The notes: a model not told the origin generated them from the sequence alone. A stretch of 64,000 nucleotides of DNA from an uncultured Oscillospiraceae bacterium (GCA_934567355.1 CAKTJC010000005.1:1-64000); one strand, 5' to 3'; positions 8,966 through 17,748 are shown, counted from the stretch's first letter. Program-made: numbers and translations.

Positions 8966-10741
8966 ATGCCTACATATGAATATAACCGGGATTATCCCTT
9001 CGCCGCTTTCATTACGAACCTCGGCAAATACAATGAGGGCGAGCTGATAGGCGAATGGGTGAAGTTCCCCACCACAGCGGAAGAAATCAAGGCCGCCATG
9101 GACAGTATCGGCATCGGCCAGAAGGACGATTTCGGATACGCCTATGAGGAATGGTTTATTACGGACTACGACTGCTATGTGGACGGCCTGTATGACAAGC
9201 TGGGAGAATACGTCAATCTGGACGAGCTGAATTATCTTGCTTCCAAGCTGGATGAAATGAGCCAGAGCGAATACGAGCAGTTCCAGGCGGCCATGTCAGT
9301 GGGCGACCACGGCGGCAGCCTGCGGGACATGATAAACCTGACAGAGAACCTGGATTGCTATGAGGTGAATCCGAATATCACTGACTATGACGACCTGGGC
9401 CGGTACTATATCTATGAGCTGGAAGCTATGCAGGTACCGGACTATCTGGAAAACTACATTGATTATGAAGCCTATGGGCGGGATGTGGCGTTAGACGAGG
9501 ACGGTCAGTTCACCGACTACGGCTATGTCCGGGATACCGGGGATTCTTTCGTGGAGATTTACAATGGCAACCCGGAGAATATCCCGGAGGAGTACCGGGT
9601 CATGTCCGTTCCCGAAGGAGATCTTTCCAAGGAAGAAATTGAGGAGTGGGCAGCTGATATTGCCTATGATATGGACGCTCTTTTCCGGCAGGGAGATCCC
9701 CAGTACGCCGCCGCTTTCCCCGACGCGCAACAAGCATGGCCGAATATCCAGGAGAAACTTCTTGCGGGACGAATCGCGGATTACAGCGAGAAACTGGAAG
9801 CCCTGGGTCAGAAAGCTACAGACTATCTTCCCTTTGAATTGGAGAAATTCAAGGAGGCCACCGGCTATGAGGAATGGCTGGATTTTGACCCAGCAACTGT
9901 TCAGGAAGGCATTGAAAACCCAGACAAATCCCGCATTGATGAAATGCTGGCCTTTGCGGAAAAGGCAGAGCGGGAGTACGCTGCTACGGCGGCAGCCTAT
10001 GAGCAGACCCCGGCGGATATTGTGGAACAGGCCCGGGCCGTCTATGGGGAGCCGGAGAAAATGACCGTTCTGGTTGTGGAGCCGTTGAAGGAGCCCTATG
10101 TAAGACAAATCGAGCCTGGCTACAAATCTATGCAGGCAGAAGTCAGTGGAGCATTCCAGGCCATTTATCCATACGATGACCCTGTGGCGCTTATTTGCAA
10201 TGACGAGGGGAAGCTGATGGGCATGGACCTGAACCGTGGCCTGCGGGATGATACGGGCAGCCTCTACGATATTGTGGCCGGTACATTTCTGGTTGTCGGT
10301 CTGGGTGAGGAGGACTTCACATCTCTACCCCCAGAGCTGATCCAGAAGTACACAGAACAGTTCCGAACGCCGGAGCTGTTCGTCCCCAGGGACGGCAAGC
10401 TGGTGGTGCTGCCCGTCCCGGAGCAGGCCCAGGAGAAAGCCTATCTCCCGGACAAATTTGAAACCGGAGGCCATGTGCAGACCCCCAGGGGTAACTTCAC
10501 AGTAACCTCTTTGAGCCAGAAGCAGATGGAGGCCCTGGGCTACGGTGTCCACCACCATTCCGATGACCGGCGTTTCCTAATCATGGGCAACGGCACCCGT
10601 GCCTTTGCGGTAGCGGCTGACCCCAGGGATTTGGAACGCCCATCCATCCGGGACAGATTGGAAACCGCCCGGCAGGAGTGTGACAAACAGCCGAAGGTGG
10701 ATACCCCCAACCGGAACGCACCGGAACGGGAGGAACGATGA
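8966..10741 (+). CDS. ArdA-like antirestriction protein with DUF3846 domain (copy 2)
   Basis: Paralogue of the preceding gene, 591 residues, separated by 12 bases. ArdA-type signatures: LDELNYLASKLDEM, INLTENLDCYEV, YIDYEAYGRDVAL and DYGYV. A longer acidic middle section leads to the DUF3846-like part (MTVLVVEPLKEPY, YDIVAGTFLVVG). An extra C-terminal segment absent from copy 1 contains GHVQTPRGNFTVTSLS and GYGVHHHSDD. The stop overlaps the next small gene (ATGA). Inferred role: antirestriction during transfer. The duplication may widen the range of restriction enzymes blocked. Confidence 0.82.
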   Translation: MPTYEYNRDYPFAAFITNLGKYNEGELIGEWVKFPTTAEEIKAAMDSIGIGQKDDFGYAYEEWFITDYDCYVDGLYDKLGEYVNLDELNYLASKLDEMSQSEYEQFQAAMSVGDHGGSLRDMINLTENLDCYEVNPNITDYDDLGRYYIYELEAMQVPDYLENYIDYEAYGRDVALDEDGQFTDYGYVRDTGDSFVEIYNGNPENIPEEYRVMSVPEGDLSKEEIEEWAADIAYDMDALFRQGDPQYAAAFPDAQQAWPNIQEKLLAGRIADYSEKLEALGQKATDYLPFELEKFKEATGYEEWLDFDPATVQEGIENPDKSRIDEMLAFAEKAEREYAATAAAYEQTPADIVEQARAVYGEPEKMTVLVVEPLKEPYVRQIEPGYKSMQAEVSGAFQAIYPYDDPVALICNDEGKLMGMDLNRGLRDDTGSLYDIVAGTFLVVGLGEEDFTSLPPELIQKYTEQFRTPELFVPRDGKLVVLPVPEQAQEKAYLPDKFETGGHVQTPRGNFTVTSLSQKQMEALGYGVHHHSDDRRFLIMGNGTRAFAVAADPRDLERPSIRDRLETARQECDKQPKVDTPNRNAPEREER

Positions 10742-10920
10742 GCCGAAGCAAGAAATGGCATCTGGAATGGGCGTTCTTCCTGGGTGGGAACGGGAGGCGG
10801 CAGTATCATCCACTTTGTCAGCACTGTGCATATGGCTGCAAGCAGAGCTTCCGGGTAAAGCAGCTTGCCTGTCCCCGGTACCTTTCCCGGCGTTCTGATA
10901 AGTGTAGCGATATGGGTTGA
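10738..10920 (+). CDS. Small conserved ICE protein
   Basis: 60-residue basic protein with ATGA overlap to the ArdA-like gene, so it is translationally coupled. It starts MSRSKKWHLEWAFFL and has a Cys-containing centre (LCQHCAYGCKQSF) that could bind a metal, with a further Cys in LACPRYLS. No family function is known to me. It closes the backbone operon before a strong hairpin. Confidence 0.65.
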   Translation: MSRSKKWHLEWAFFLGGNGRRQYHPLCQHCAYGCKQSFRVKQLACPRYLSRRSDKCSDMG

Positions 10921-11040
10921 AAAAGCGCCATTTCTTTCCCTATATTGGCAGATAAAAGGCCGCCCCTTATGATTTCCCACGCCCATTCTCTCGCAGACTG
11001 AGAGAAAGAAAACATTCGATTTCCAACACTTCCGTATAAT

Positions 11041-11091
11041 AACAGCGGGCGTGCAGTTCCCCGGTTCTCCGAGGGCTGCACGCCCGTTGTT
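11041..11091. terminator. Long hairpin between convergent operons
   Basis: A 16-bp stem (left 11041-11056, right 11076-11091, one G-T pair) with a smaller inner GC stem, ending in a T-rich stretch on the plus strand. It lies between the backbone operon and the convergent defence genes and probably terminates both. Confidence 0.75.
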
Positions 11092-11104
11092 TGCATTTGT
11101 TAGA

Positions 11105-12784
11105 CTAGAATTGTGTAAAAATTTCAGTTATCTCTTCTTCATATGCAATATACTCATCCGCATTAAACAAATGATTTTTGGGGTTTGAAAGAGTAATTAT
11201 GTTTACATCGTCAATCGTGGAGGCTATTGCCTTCCCCTGAATAGATGCAACAATAATCTGGTTATCTGTTTTGCCCCATGTGAGTAGCGTACGGATAATG
11301 GAGTCCAAGTGTTCATCATCTTGCTCCAGCACATTGGGTGAGTCAATAACGATGGGAAATGCTATCAACTTCGGTGCTGTTGATTGCTGTGTTTCAACAA
11401 ACGCAAGTATTTGCGCAATTTTACAGCGTGGCCCATATGCTCCACTTGCCACGAGGTGCGAACCAGGTTCGCTATTTTCCTCAACTTGTTCGGAAGGAAT
11501 ATCAAGGCTACCAAGCAATCGAGTAAAATTCTCTTGGTATTTTGTATTTGTTTGCTCTTTTCCTTGAGAATAAACTGCCAACTGCTTATTAATTTCTCCA
11601 TTGTCCCGGCGAAGTCGATCGATTTCTGCTGTATTGTGACTAATCTGATCCCAGTATTCTTTTAGCAGTTGATTTGTGGCCTTTGATTTTACATAAGCAT
11701 TGTAAGATTCGCGATCTGATGCTAATCCCTTTTCAAAATCGGCAAGTCTATGTTGTTTACTTTCAAATTTTCCCCTCAGTCTTTGAATCTTCTTTTCCAG
11801 GTTGATTTGGTGCGATGAAGTAGTGGCGTAGTCTTCCAGCAAAGACTCCTGTAAATACACTTTTTCAAGCCGTTGTGCGAGAGCTGGTTCAAATACCATT
11901 CCACAACGAGGACATTCAATTAAATCCTTAGCTGATAATTCTGTGTCAGGAGTCTTTTTCTTAATATACTTTGAAAGGAGTTCCTTTTCATGCGTTAATT
12001 GAACAAGCTCATCTTCAGCTTCCAATAAATCGAATCGGATTTTTGCTAATTCATCAAGGGCTTTTTTGATTTCTTTTTGTCGAGCTGAGATAGCCCGCTC
12101 CAAGGAATCAGTATCAAAAGACATTTCTATTGCATCGAGTCCGGCTTGGAGTGTTTCTATTACAGTCCGAAGTTTTTGGGTTTCCTGGGTGAGAATTTCA
12201 ATTTGCCGATTGTTGGCTTTGTGACGCTTTGAAATTTCTACATAGCTGCTATCTAATGCTCCAAGGTGAAAGAAATAGCAATTCTTCCTTTGAGGTAAGT
12301 CGAACTGTGTCATCCGGCCAAACGAAAAAGAATTCACTGACCATCCATTTTCCTGATCGACATAATATGGCATATAGTAAAATGCAGGAGGGCATTTTAC
12401 TATTGTACCATCTTGATCCTTTGAAACCAGATTTATTTCTAAATCAAAAATTGTGCTTAACTCATTACCAAATTCGTTTACAGACGAATAGCATCCTCTG
12501 AAATCGCCATCACAGTACAACACAAATGTGCTTTTTAATCTTGCAACCCGATACTGATGTGCGTTAAGGGAAAAGTCGATATAGGTGAGAAGATTAAGTT
12601 TTTTTATGGGAGTTGGGTAGTAAACTTCTGCACCAAGCGTATAATATATGGACTTCATTACTACAGACTTTCCCAAATGGTTATGCGCACTTGTAATTAA
12701 ATTCTTTCCAGGAGAGAAATATACACGTTTGGCCTCTTTGTTTGTCAAATCGACCATTGTAATCGCAGACACCACCAAGTTCAA
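11105..12784 (-). CDS. SMC/Rad50-like ATPase of a Lamassu-like defence pair (LmuB-like)
   Basis: 559-residue protein with ABC/SMC-type architecture. N-terminal P-loop-like AHNHLGKS sits at residues 33-40, with Ala where the first Gly of Walker A is expected. A long coiled coil (about 185-420) is interrupted by one zinc-hook-like CPRC (C291, C294). The C-terminal part has a signature-like SGAYGPR near 447 and a Walker B-like FPIVIDSP near 476-483. The TTG start overlaps the stop of the DUF4297 gene (TTGA) after GGAGGTGAAG. In Lamassu systems the SMC-like LmuB senses and the LmuA nuclease kills; pairing with a DUF4297 protein supports that reading. AT-rich cargo relative to the ICE backbone. 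Confidence 0.72.
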   Translation of the reverse strand: MNLVVSAITMVDLTNKEAKRVYFSPGKNLITSAHNHLGKSVVMKSIYYTLGAEVYYPTPIKKLNLLTYIDFSLNAHQYRVARLKSTFVLYCDGDFRGCYSSVNEFGNELSTIFDLEINLVSKDQDGTIVKCPPAFYYMPYYVDQENGWSVNSFSFGRMTQFDLPQRKNCYFFHLGALDSSYVEISKRHKANNRQIEILTQETQKLRTVIETLQAGLDAIEMSFDTDSLERAISARQKEIKKALDELAKIRFDLLEAEDELVQLTHEKELLSKYIKKKTPDTELSAKDLIECPRCGMVFEPALAQRLEKVYLQESLLEDYATTSSHQINLEKKIQRLRGKFESKQHRLADFEKGLASDRESYNAYVKSKATNQLLKEYWDQISHNTAEIDRLRRDNGEINKQLAVYSQGKEQTNTKYQENFTRLLGSLDIPSEQVEENSEPGSHLVASGAYGPRCKIAQILAFVETQQSTAPKLIAFPIVIDSPNVLEQDDEHLDSIIRTLLTWGKTDNQIIVASIQGKAIASTIDDVNIITLSNPKNHLFNADEYIAYEEEITEIFTQF

Positions 12785-13848
12785 GCTTCTTCACCTCCAT
12801 AGCAATACTTATAAATAAGAATCATAATTAGCATTTTTAGATAATACTCATCCTGGTAAATCGTAGGAATAGACTCACAATTCTCTGCTTTAGAAAAAAC
12901 AGCTTTCAGCAATCCCGGCATATCATCTACACCATTCATGTTTTCGGCTTCGATAATGCTTAATAATGTTTTTTTAAGTACAACAAACAAAGAAATGTTG
13001 GAATACATATCCATTTTTATTTGCCTATGTTGTGACATATACCGTTTTCGCTCTGATACTGATGTAATATTGAAATCAGCGAAGAGTTTATCTGGTGTTG
13101 GAAGTTGAATTGCCAGACCGCAAGCGATTATCTCTTTTATACATTTACCGGAAAGGCCTTTTTTACTAAAAATCTCCTGTATATCGGAGCAATCCTCATT
13201 GACTTCTTCATTGAATCGTTTGTCAAGCTCGTCATACAGAAGGGAAAAAATAGATTTTGCTGTTGCAACTTGTAAATCCGCATCCTGCTCAAGCAAAAAA
13301 TTCTGAAATTGGTATTCAACCTCTGCTTTATGTCCCTTTGTAGAAAGCGTAGACCGAACAAAGAAAAATTTTGACAAATCTACTTCCGATTCATTGACTT
13401 TCAGATCTTTTGCTATTGCTGTTCGGATTTTTGCGGCATTCATTTGTACTGCTTTATCATCTAAGCGGGTTTTCTCATTTGGAAATACTTCTTTGCCTGA
13501 TACCACAATACCCGTATTGCATACCAGAGATGCGCCATCAACATATTCTCCATACTTAGCAGAATTTCTGTATAACTTTTGAAACCATTCATCTTTGATT
13601 ACAGCAGATAGTTGGTATTGTTGATCCGACGATTTCGTCTTTATTTGATATAAATGAATCGAGGAAGGGTTATCGGAATTTCTTATGACAGAAACATCCT
13701 CTATGTAGTCCATCATTATAAGGAAATCCGTTGTATAGAAGTCCATAATTAGCTGGATTGCATAACTTATTTGGACAGTCAGGCGATTCTTTGTGCGTGA
13801 TCCGGCTATTTCCTTATGGGAACTAGCTATAAGACTGTCTAACGACAT
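12781..13848 (-). CDS. DUF4297/Cap4-like nuclease of a Lamassu-like defence pair (LmuA-like)
   Basis: 355 residues from ATG 13848 (MSLDSLIASS), which follows AGAAGGG by six bases. Upstream in-frame codons lie at or before the predicted transcription start, which rules out a longer protein. The N-terminal domain fits the PD-(D/E)xK-type DUF4297 nuclease: conserved helix NRLTVQISYAIQLI, acidic MMDYIEDV (about 45-52) and QIKTK (68-72). The rest is helical with no recognised domain, and probably acts as the sensing or partner-binding part. It overlaps the SMC-like ATPase gene downstream. Family knowledge: DUF4297 plus SMC ATPase is the classical Lamassu arrangement. Activity here is inferred. Confidence 0.72.
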   Translation of the reverse strand: MSLDSLIASSHKEIAGSRTKNRLTVQISYAIQLIMDFYTTDFLIMMDYIEDVSVIRNSDNPSSIHLYQIKTKSSDQQYQLSAVIKDEWFQKLYRNSAKYGEYVDGASLVCNTGIVVSGKEVFPNEKTRLDDKAVQMNAAKIRTAIAKDLKVNESEVDLSKFFFVRSTLSTKGHKAEVEYQFQNFLLEQDADLQVATAKSIFSLLYDELDKRFNEEVNEDCSDIQEIFSKKGLSGKCIKEIIACGLAIQLPTPDKLFADFNITSVSERKRYMSQHRQIKMDMYSNISLFVVLKKTLLSIIEAENMNGVDDMPGLLKAVFSKAENCESIPTIYQDEYYLKMLIMILIYKYCYGGEEA

Positions 13849-13902
13849 ATGCAACCCTTCTCTCGAAACAAGATTTGTTATACCAGCACGAGAACCATGA
13901 CA

Positions 13903-13931
13903 ATTATAACCTTTATACAATCTTATTTCAA
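13903..13931 (-). promoter_or_regulatory. Promoter of the Lamassu-like operon
   Basis: Minus-strand TTGAAA, 17 bases, TATAAT. Places transcription start near 13896, about 48 bases before the chosen ATG, and shows the pair is transcribed independently of the ICE backbone. Confidence 0.7.
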
Positions 13932-13991
13932 GATAAATTCACTGGTTTGTGCAAAACAAATCTGGCAAATCGATTATCATACACATTTCGT

Positions 13992-14324
13992 TTATCTCCC
14001 AATCAACCGATAAACGGTCAGAGGTACATACCAGATTGCAACGATTAACCGCCAACCTAGGACAAGCCCACCAATGATACCGCCAATAATGAAGTTCAGT
14101 GCAAACAGGGCAACCCCGCCGCCCATGGAGCCACCACCTGGTACAAACCAGAGCCACATCCGATGGAGGCCAAACGGCAGCCCGCAAAGTATCCAAAGCC
14201 ACAGATAGTCAACCGCTCCATCCTTTATACAGGCGGATTTGAAGATACACACCAGCAAGGCCGTACTAACTACGGGCACTATGCTCTTTCTGAAAAACTG
14301 AAAGACCGCTTCTTTTCTTGTCAT
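13992..14324 (-). CDS. DUF6050-like membrane protein
   Basis: 110-residue integral membrane protein from ATG 14324 (MTRKEAVFQF), preceded by GGGAGG nine bases upstream. Three hydrophobic segments: VPVVSTALLVCIFKS, YLWLWILCGLPFGL and NFIIGGIIGGLVLGW. This resembles the DUF6050 family carried next to relaxase genes in clostridial ICEs. It belongs to the minus-strand mobilisation operon, about 70 bases downstream of a small cytoplasmic gene. Function unknown; a role at the mating junction is only a guess. Confidence 0.72.
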   Translation of the reverse strand: MTRKEAVFQFFRKSIVPVVSTALLVCIFKSACIKDGAVDYLWLWILCGLPFGLHRMWLWFVPGGGSMGGGVALFALNFIIGGIIGGLVLGWRLIVAIWYVPLTVYRLIGR

Positions 14325-14395
14325 GGTATATCGCCTCCCGGAATCCATTATATCAGCTGTGGATTTGGGAGGCGCTAATAATCTGCGAACAGTGC

Positions 14396-14716
14396 CTATT
14401 CCGCAAACTTTTCCCAGATTTTTTCATACCCAGCGAATCCTTCATCCACAATGTGCCCAACGTCCTCGCTGCCCACGCTTTTCCGCTGGCCGCAGGACAC
14501 ATTCGCCAGGACCAGCACCAGGCGCACGGCGTTGAACAGGTGCGTTTTGATTTCTTCCTCCTTGGTGGCCCAGCCACGGTTGGGGGTATCTCCCGGACGG
14601 TGGATGGTGTCGGACAGATGGGCCAGTTCCTCCAAAGCACGTTTGCATTTTTCCTCATACCAGCTCTGCATATTAGGCACTTTCCCGGTGACGATGATAA
14701 CGGGCTTTTCGTTCAT
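14396..14716 (-). CDS. Hypothetical ICE mobilisation-region protein
   Basis: 106-residue soluble protein starting MNEKPVIIVTGKVP, with helices EEKCKRALEELAHL and HLFNAVRLVLVLANV. It starts 16 bases after the relaxase stop on the same strand, so it is in the mobC-relaxase operon. I do not recognise a domain. Proteins of this size and position recur in Tn1549-like elements, which supports it being a real gene. Confidence 0.65.
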   Translation of the reverse strand: MNEKPVIIVTGKVPNMQSWYEEKCKRALEELAHLSDTIHRPGDTPNRGWATKEEEIKTHLFNAVRLVLVLANVSCGQRKSVGSEDVGHIVDEGFAGYEKIWEKFAE

Positions 14717-14732
14717 ATTGTACTCTCCTTGT

Positions 14733-16052
14733 TTATTCTAATTCTTGTGTAATACTCTGCTCCGGCGGGAGCAGAATGTCCAGATTTCGTTTGATGGTAT
14801 CGTACTCTTTCGCCTGCCGCTTGGCGGCGGTGTACTGTGCGTACAAAGTACCCTTCCGCACAGTCAGTTCCGACAGCTCGCATTCCAGCTTTTCAGCGGT
14901 GGGCAGCGGGACCGCCCCCAGCCGTTTCAGCTCCCGAGCAGCGGCCTCAAAAAGGATGATCTCGCTTTCGTGTCCCCGAAGGAACTTTTCCTTATCTTCC
15001 GATTTCCGGTAGCGGTTATAGACCGGGCGGCACTTCCTGTAAGTAGCGGCGTATTTGGCGATTAGATTCAGCTCCGCAATTCTCGCCTCTACCGCCTTAA
15101 TGGAGGCAAGCGAAGCATCTACAGTAGCGTTCAGTTCCGCAAGACTGCGATCCAGTGCCTCATAGCTGTCAATGCCATGCTCTGCCAGATAGTTTAGGGT
15201 TTTGGCGCCCTCTTTCAGCTTTTGGAGCTTCGCCCAGTGTTGCAGCCCGGGGCTTTGATTGCCCTGGATGACGGCGATCCGCTGAATGCTGCCGTCCCGC
15301 ACCTTTGGCCGCTTCGAGGGACGGGTGCGGCCTGCAATTCTGGCCGCAAGGGCTTCTTCCGTGTAATCGATACCCAGGGTTTTCAGCCGGGTAAACCGCT
15401 CCTGATTGGAGGCCCGACAGGAAATGTACTTCCCACGCCGGATTTCGTACCCTTCCTCCTGCAATCTACGGAGGAGATCTTCCAGGTCTGCACAGGCGGG
15501 AAGCAGACGGTCAATGGCGGATTTCAGCTTCGCCTTATAGCTGGTGCCGTTCCTAACCGCCTGATGCTCAACGTAGCTTTTGCCCTTCTCCTGCCCGGGA
15601 ATGATGACGGACAGGCCATGCTCCTTGCAGAGCCGGTCAGAGGTGCGGCGAATCTCATAGTAGCTGCGCTTGTTGGAATGGTAGTGCCTGTGATCCGCAA
15701 AGCTGACGGCATTCCAGATCACATGATTATGGATATGCCCACGGTCAATGTGGGTGGTCAGGACGAACTCGTATTTTCCATCCAGAATCTCCTTTGCCAG
15801 CTCCAAACCGATTTGATGGGCCTCCTCCGGCGTTACCTCTCCGGGGGCGAACGCCTGGATTAAGTGTCGGCCCAGATTCTCACCCTTATCAATGGCGTGC
15901 TGCCTGGTCCAGGCAAATTCAATGTCAGCTGTTTCGGCAGAGCAGCCATAGGAAGAAATCAGCAGGCTACCATCTGTCTTGACCGGGTTGCAGATGTAAT
16001 CGATGGCGGCCTTTAGGGTAGACTTGATAGGATGCGTCTTTGTAACTGCCAT
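14733..16052 (-). CDS. Relaxase/mobilization nuclease (MobA/VirD2 family)
   Basis: 439-residue DNA-nicking enzyme that cuts oriT and pilots the strand into the recipient. N-terminal relaxase domain: an early Tyr in LKAAIDYICNPVK is the likely nucleophile, and the metal-binding three-His motif reads HIDRGHIHNHVIWN. The C-terminal part is helical (coiled coil with LAEHGIDSYEAL and VEARIAEL). Its ATG lies within the last 40 bases of mobC, so the two are translationally coupled. The length and the HIHNH motif fit MOBP-type relaxases of clostridial ICEs. Confidence 0.92.
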   Translation of the reverse strand: MAVTKTHPIKSTLKAAIDYICNPVKTDGSLLISSYGCSAETADIEFAWTRQHAIDKGENLGRHLIQAFAPGEVTPEEAHQIGLELAKEILDGKYEFVLTTHIDRGHIHNHVIWNAVSFADHRHYHSNKRSYYEIRRTSDRLCKEHGLSVIIPGQEKGKSYVEHQAVRNGTSYKAKLKSAIDRLLPACADLEDLLRRLQEEGYEIRRGKYISCRASNQERFTRLKTLGIDYTEEALAARIAGRTRPSKRPKVRDGSIQRIAVIQGNQSPGLQHWAKLQKLKEGAKTLNYLAEHGIDSYEALDRSLAELNATVDASLASIKAVEARIAELNLIAKYAATYRKCRPVYNRYRKSEDKEKFLRGHESEIILFEAAARELKRLGAVPLPTAEKLECELSELTVRKGTLYAQYTAAKRQAKEYDTIKRNLDILLPPEQSITQELE

Positions 16053-16342
16053 ATTTCATCCAGCCTCTCCCGGATTTCCTGGATATCTGCCTGGTACAAA
16101 GAATCCCCGGTGTTTGCCCTCCGGGCAATCTGATTGATATTCCGCCCAATGGCGGCCAGCTCCCCGGTAAAGGCTTTGATATTCGCGGTGTCCAGGTTGA
16201 TGATGTATCCGTCAATTGCCATCTTCCGAAGGTACGCCCCCATCCGCTTGGCCGGGAGCTGGGACAGCTTCTCGTCAATGAGCTGTTTTTCCTCCGCCGT
16301 GACGTAAAATTTGATTTGAATATTTCGCTTTCTGACTGCCAT
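16013..16342 (-). CDS. mobC: MobC-type relaxosome accessory protein
   Basis: 109-residue basic protein that helps the relaxase bind and melt oriT. A ribbon-helix-helix-like start (RKRNIQIKFYVTAEEKQLID) is followed by the MobC signature region (GRNINQIARRANTG). Overlaps the relaxase start by 40 bases. The intergenic region upstream is the natural place for oriT. Confidence 0.88.
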   Translation of the reverse strand: MAVRKRNIQIKFYVTAEEKQLIDEKLSQLPAKRMGAYLRKMAIDGYIINLDTANIKAFTGELAAIGRNINQIARRANTGDSLYQADIQEIRERLDEIWQLQRRILSSLP

Positions 16343-16694
16343 CTATCGCCTCCGTTTTCGTCTAAGGGTTTGGGATTTGCCCAATAACAAATTTCGCAAA
16401 TGGGTACTCACTTGCTGTGCTTGCTACCATATCTTTTCCTTTCTAGGTATGTAATCCTTAACTTTCGCCTTTGGCAACCTGTTTCGTTATTATTATTTCA
16501 AACTGACTCAACTTTCCCAATAAGCCTTGCGTATTCGTGGATAACGCGACATAATGGCGGTGGGCAGAAGTATTCTGTCTACCCTCCTGCTGGGAATCGG
16601 CAATAAGTAAGGTTGGTGAACGAATTGTAGGTGCAGGCAGAGGAAATGATATTATCAGAGCTGATTTACGATTAAAAAATCAGGAGGAATAACC
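16343..16694. other. Intergenic region, candidate oriT
   Basis: Gene-free 350 bases between mobC and a divergently transcribed small gene. It contains a short inverted repeat CAGAA-GTA-TTCTG (16565-16577) flanked by GGG and CCC, and AT-rich sequence close to mobC. In this ICE family oriT sits next to mobC, so this is the best oriT candidate. I cannot identify a nic site. Confidence 0.4.
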
Positions 16695-16997
16695 ATGTTA
16701 TCTTTTGAAAAAATCCTGCAAGTCTTTGAAGATATACTCCGGCGAGACCCTCTGTATGAGGTTGTTCCCACCAGCCACGGCTATACGCTGCTAGGATGGG
16801 ATGAACACAGACACCAGTGGTACAGCGCGGAGCTTTTGGAAACACCGGAAGATATGCTGGATGCTTTGCTGGGCAATTATTCCAGCAATCTGGAATTACA
16901 GTTTACTGGGGGCGAGCGGGACGATCTGACGGAGCAGGAGGAAGAAGAAATTGAAGCTCGGTGTAGGCGGCTCCGAGAAAAGTGTTTATCAGAATAA
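16695..16997 (+). CDS. Small acidic ICE protein
   Basis: 100-residue acidic protein starting MLSFEKILQVFEDILR, with a strong AGGAGG site upstream. A mixed alpha/beta N-terminal part containing YTLLGWDEHRHQWY is followed by a Glu-rich C-terminal helix (LTEQEEEEIEARCRRL). Divergent from mobC and followed by a hairpin. No recognised domain; small proteins at this position are typical of Tn1549-like elements. Confidence 0.65.
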   Translation: MLSFEKILQVFEDILRRDPLYEVVPTSHGYTLLGWDEHRHQWYSAELLETPEDMLDALLGNYSSNLELQFTGGERDDLTEQEEEEIEARCRRLREKCLSE

Positions 16998-17005
16998 TAC
17001 GGGTA

Positions 17006-17039
17006 GCAAACGGAGGCCACGATTGTGACCTCCGTTTGC
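17006..17039 (+). terminator. Hairpin terminator after small ICE gene
   Basis: Stem GCAAACGGAGG pairing with CCTCCGTTTGC plus further pairing at the loop. No long T-run follows, so termination efficiency is uncertain. Confidence 0.55.
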
Positions 17040-17191
17040 AATGCAAATACCCATTAGATTCTGTCGCATCCTTGCATTTGTCTGGCGAATGCGACATAAT
17101 AGGAAAATAATACTCTCCCATTGAGAGCAAACAAATTTTGAAAAAATCTTTTGGGGTGTGTTTTTTTCGCACTCTGAATCGTTAATACAAC

Positions 17192-17207
17192 TAGAAAGTA
17201 CTTTCTA
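17192..17207. promoter_or_regulatory. Perfect 16-bp palindrome upstream of sigma gene
   Basis: TAGAAAGTACTTTCTA is an exact palindrome 22 bases before the sigma factor start. Probably an operator for a dimeric regulator controlling the sigma/ABC cassette; the regulator is unknown. Confidence 0.5.
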
Positions 17208-17229
17208 CAGCGAGAAAGGATGGTGAAAC

Positions 17230-17748
17230 GTGGACCTAGATTTCCTTATCCTATATCAAATGAAAAATGGAGACAAGCAGGCTGTTGAGCGGTTTGTACG
17301 AAAGTATTATCCAGATATCCTTCGATACTGCTATCTACATATTTCAGACCGAGATTATGCCGAAGATATAACCCAGGAGACCTTTGAACATTTTTTCAGC
17401 ACCCTGAATCGCTATCAATACCGCGGGAAAACCAAAAACTATCTGTATACCATCGCCGCCAATCTCTGCCGGGACTATTACAGGAAATGCAGAGACATAC
17501 CAATGTCGGAAATGCCTGAACAGTCTGTGGAACCCATCACATTGGCTGAGGAAAAACTGGATGTTGGTACTGCCTTGAATCGTTTGCCAATAGAACTTCG
17601 GGAAGTGACAATCCTGTATTACTACCGTGACCGAACGCAGAAAGATATTGCAGAAATTCTAGGCATCAGTCAAACGGTGGTTCAGCGCAGATTGGAACGA
17701 GCTAAAAAACAGCTTCGTATCTTTCTTGGAAAGGGGGACGAATTATGA
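17230..17748 (+). CDS. ECF-type RNA polymerase sigma factor
   Basis: 172-residue sigma-70 family factor. Region 2 contains YYPDILRYCYLHISDRDYAEDITQETF; region 4 contains LPIELREVTILYYYRDRTQ followed by the HTH QKDIAEILGISQTVVQRRL. GTG start with AAAGGATGG upstream. Its stop overlaps the ATG of the following membrane protein, a typical sigma/anti-sigma arrangement. It likely drives the downstream lipoprotein and ABC transporter genes and possibly its own expression. A perfect palindrome in the leader hints at extra control. Confidence 0.88.
   Translation: MDLDFLILYQMKNGDKQAVERFVRKYYPDILRYCYLHISDRDYAEDITQETFEHFFSTLNRYQYRGKTKNYLYTIAANLCRDYYRKCRDIPMSEMPEQSVEPITLAEEKLDVGTALNRLPIELREVTILYYYRDRTQKDIAEILGISQTVVQRRLERAKKQLRIFLGKGDEL

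Noticed and set aside
16546-17100. Repeated GCGACATAAT at 16546 and 17091 as element ends or att sites
   Set aside because: Only ten bases match and flanks differ; could be chance, so not claimed as a repeat feature.
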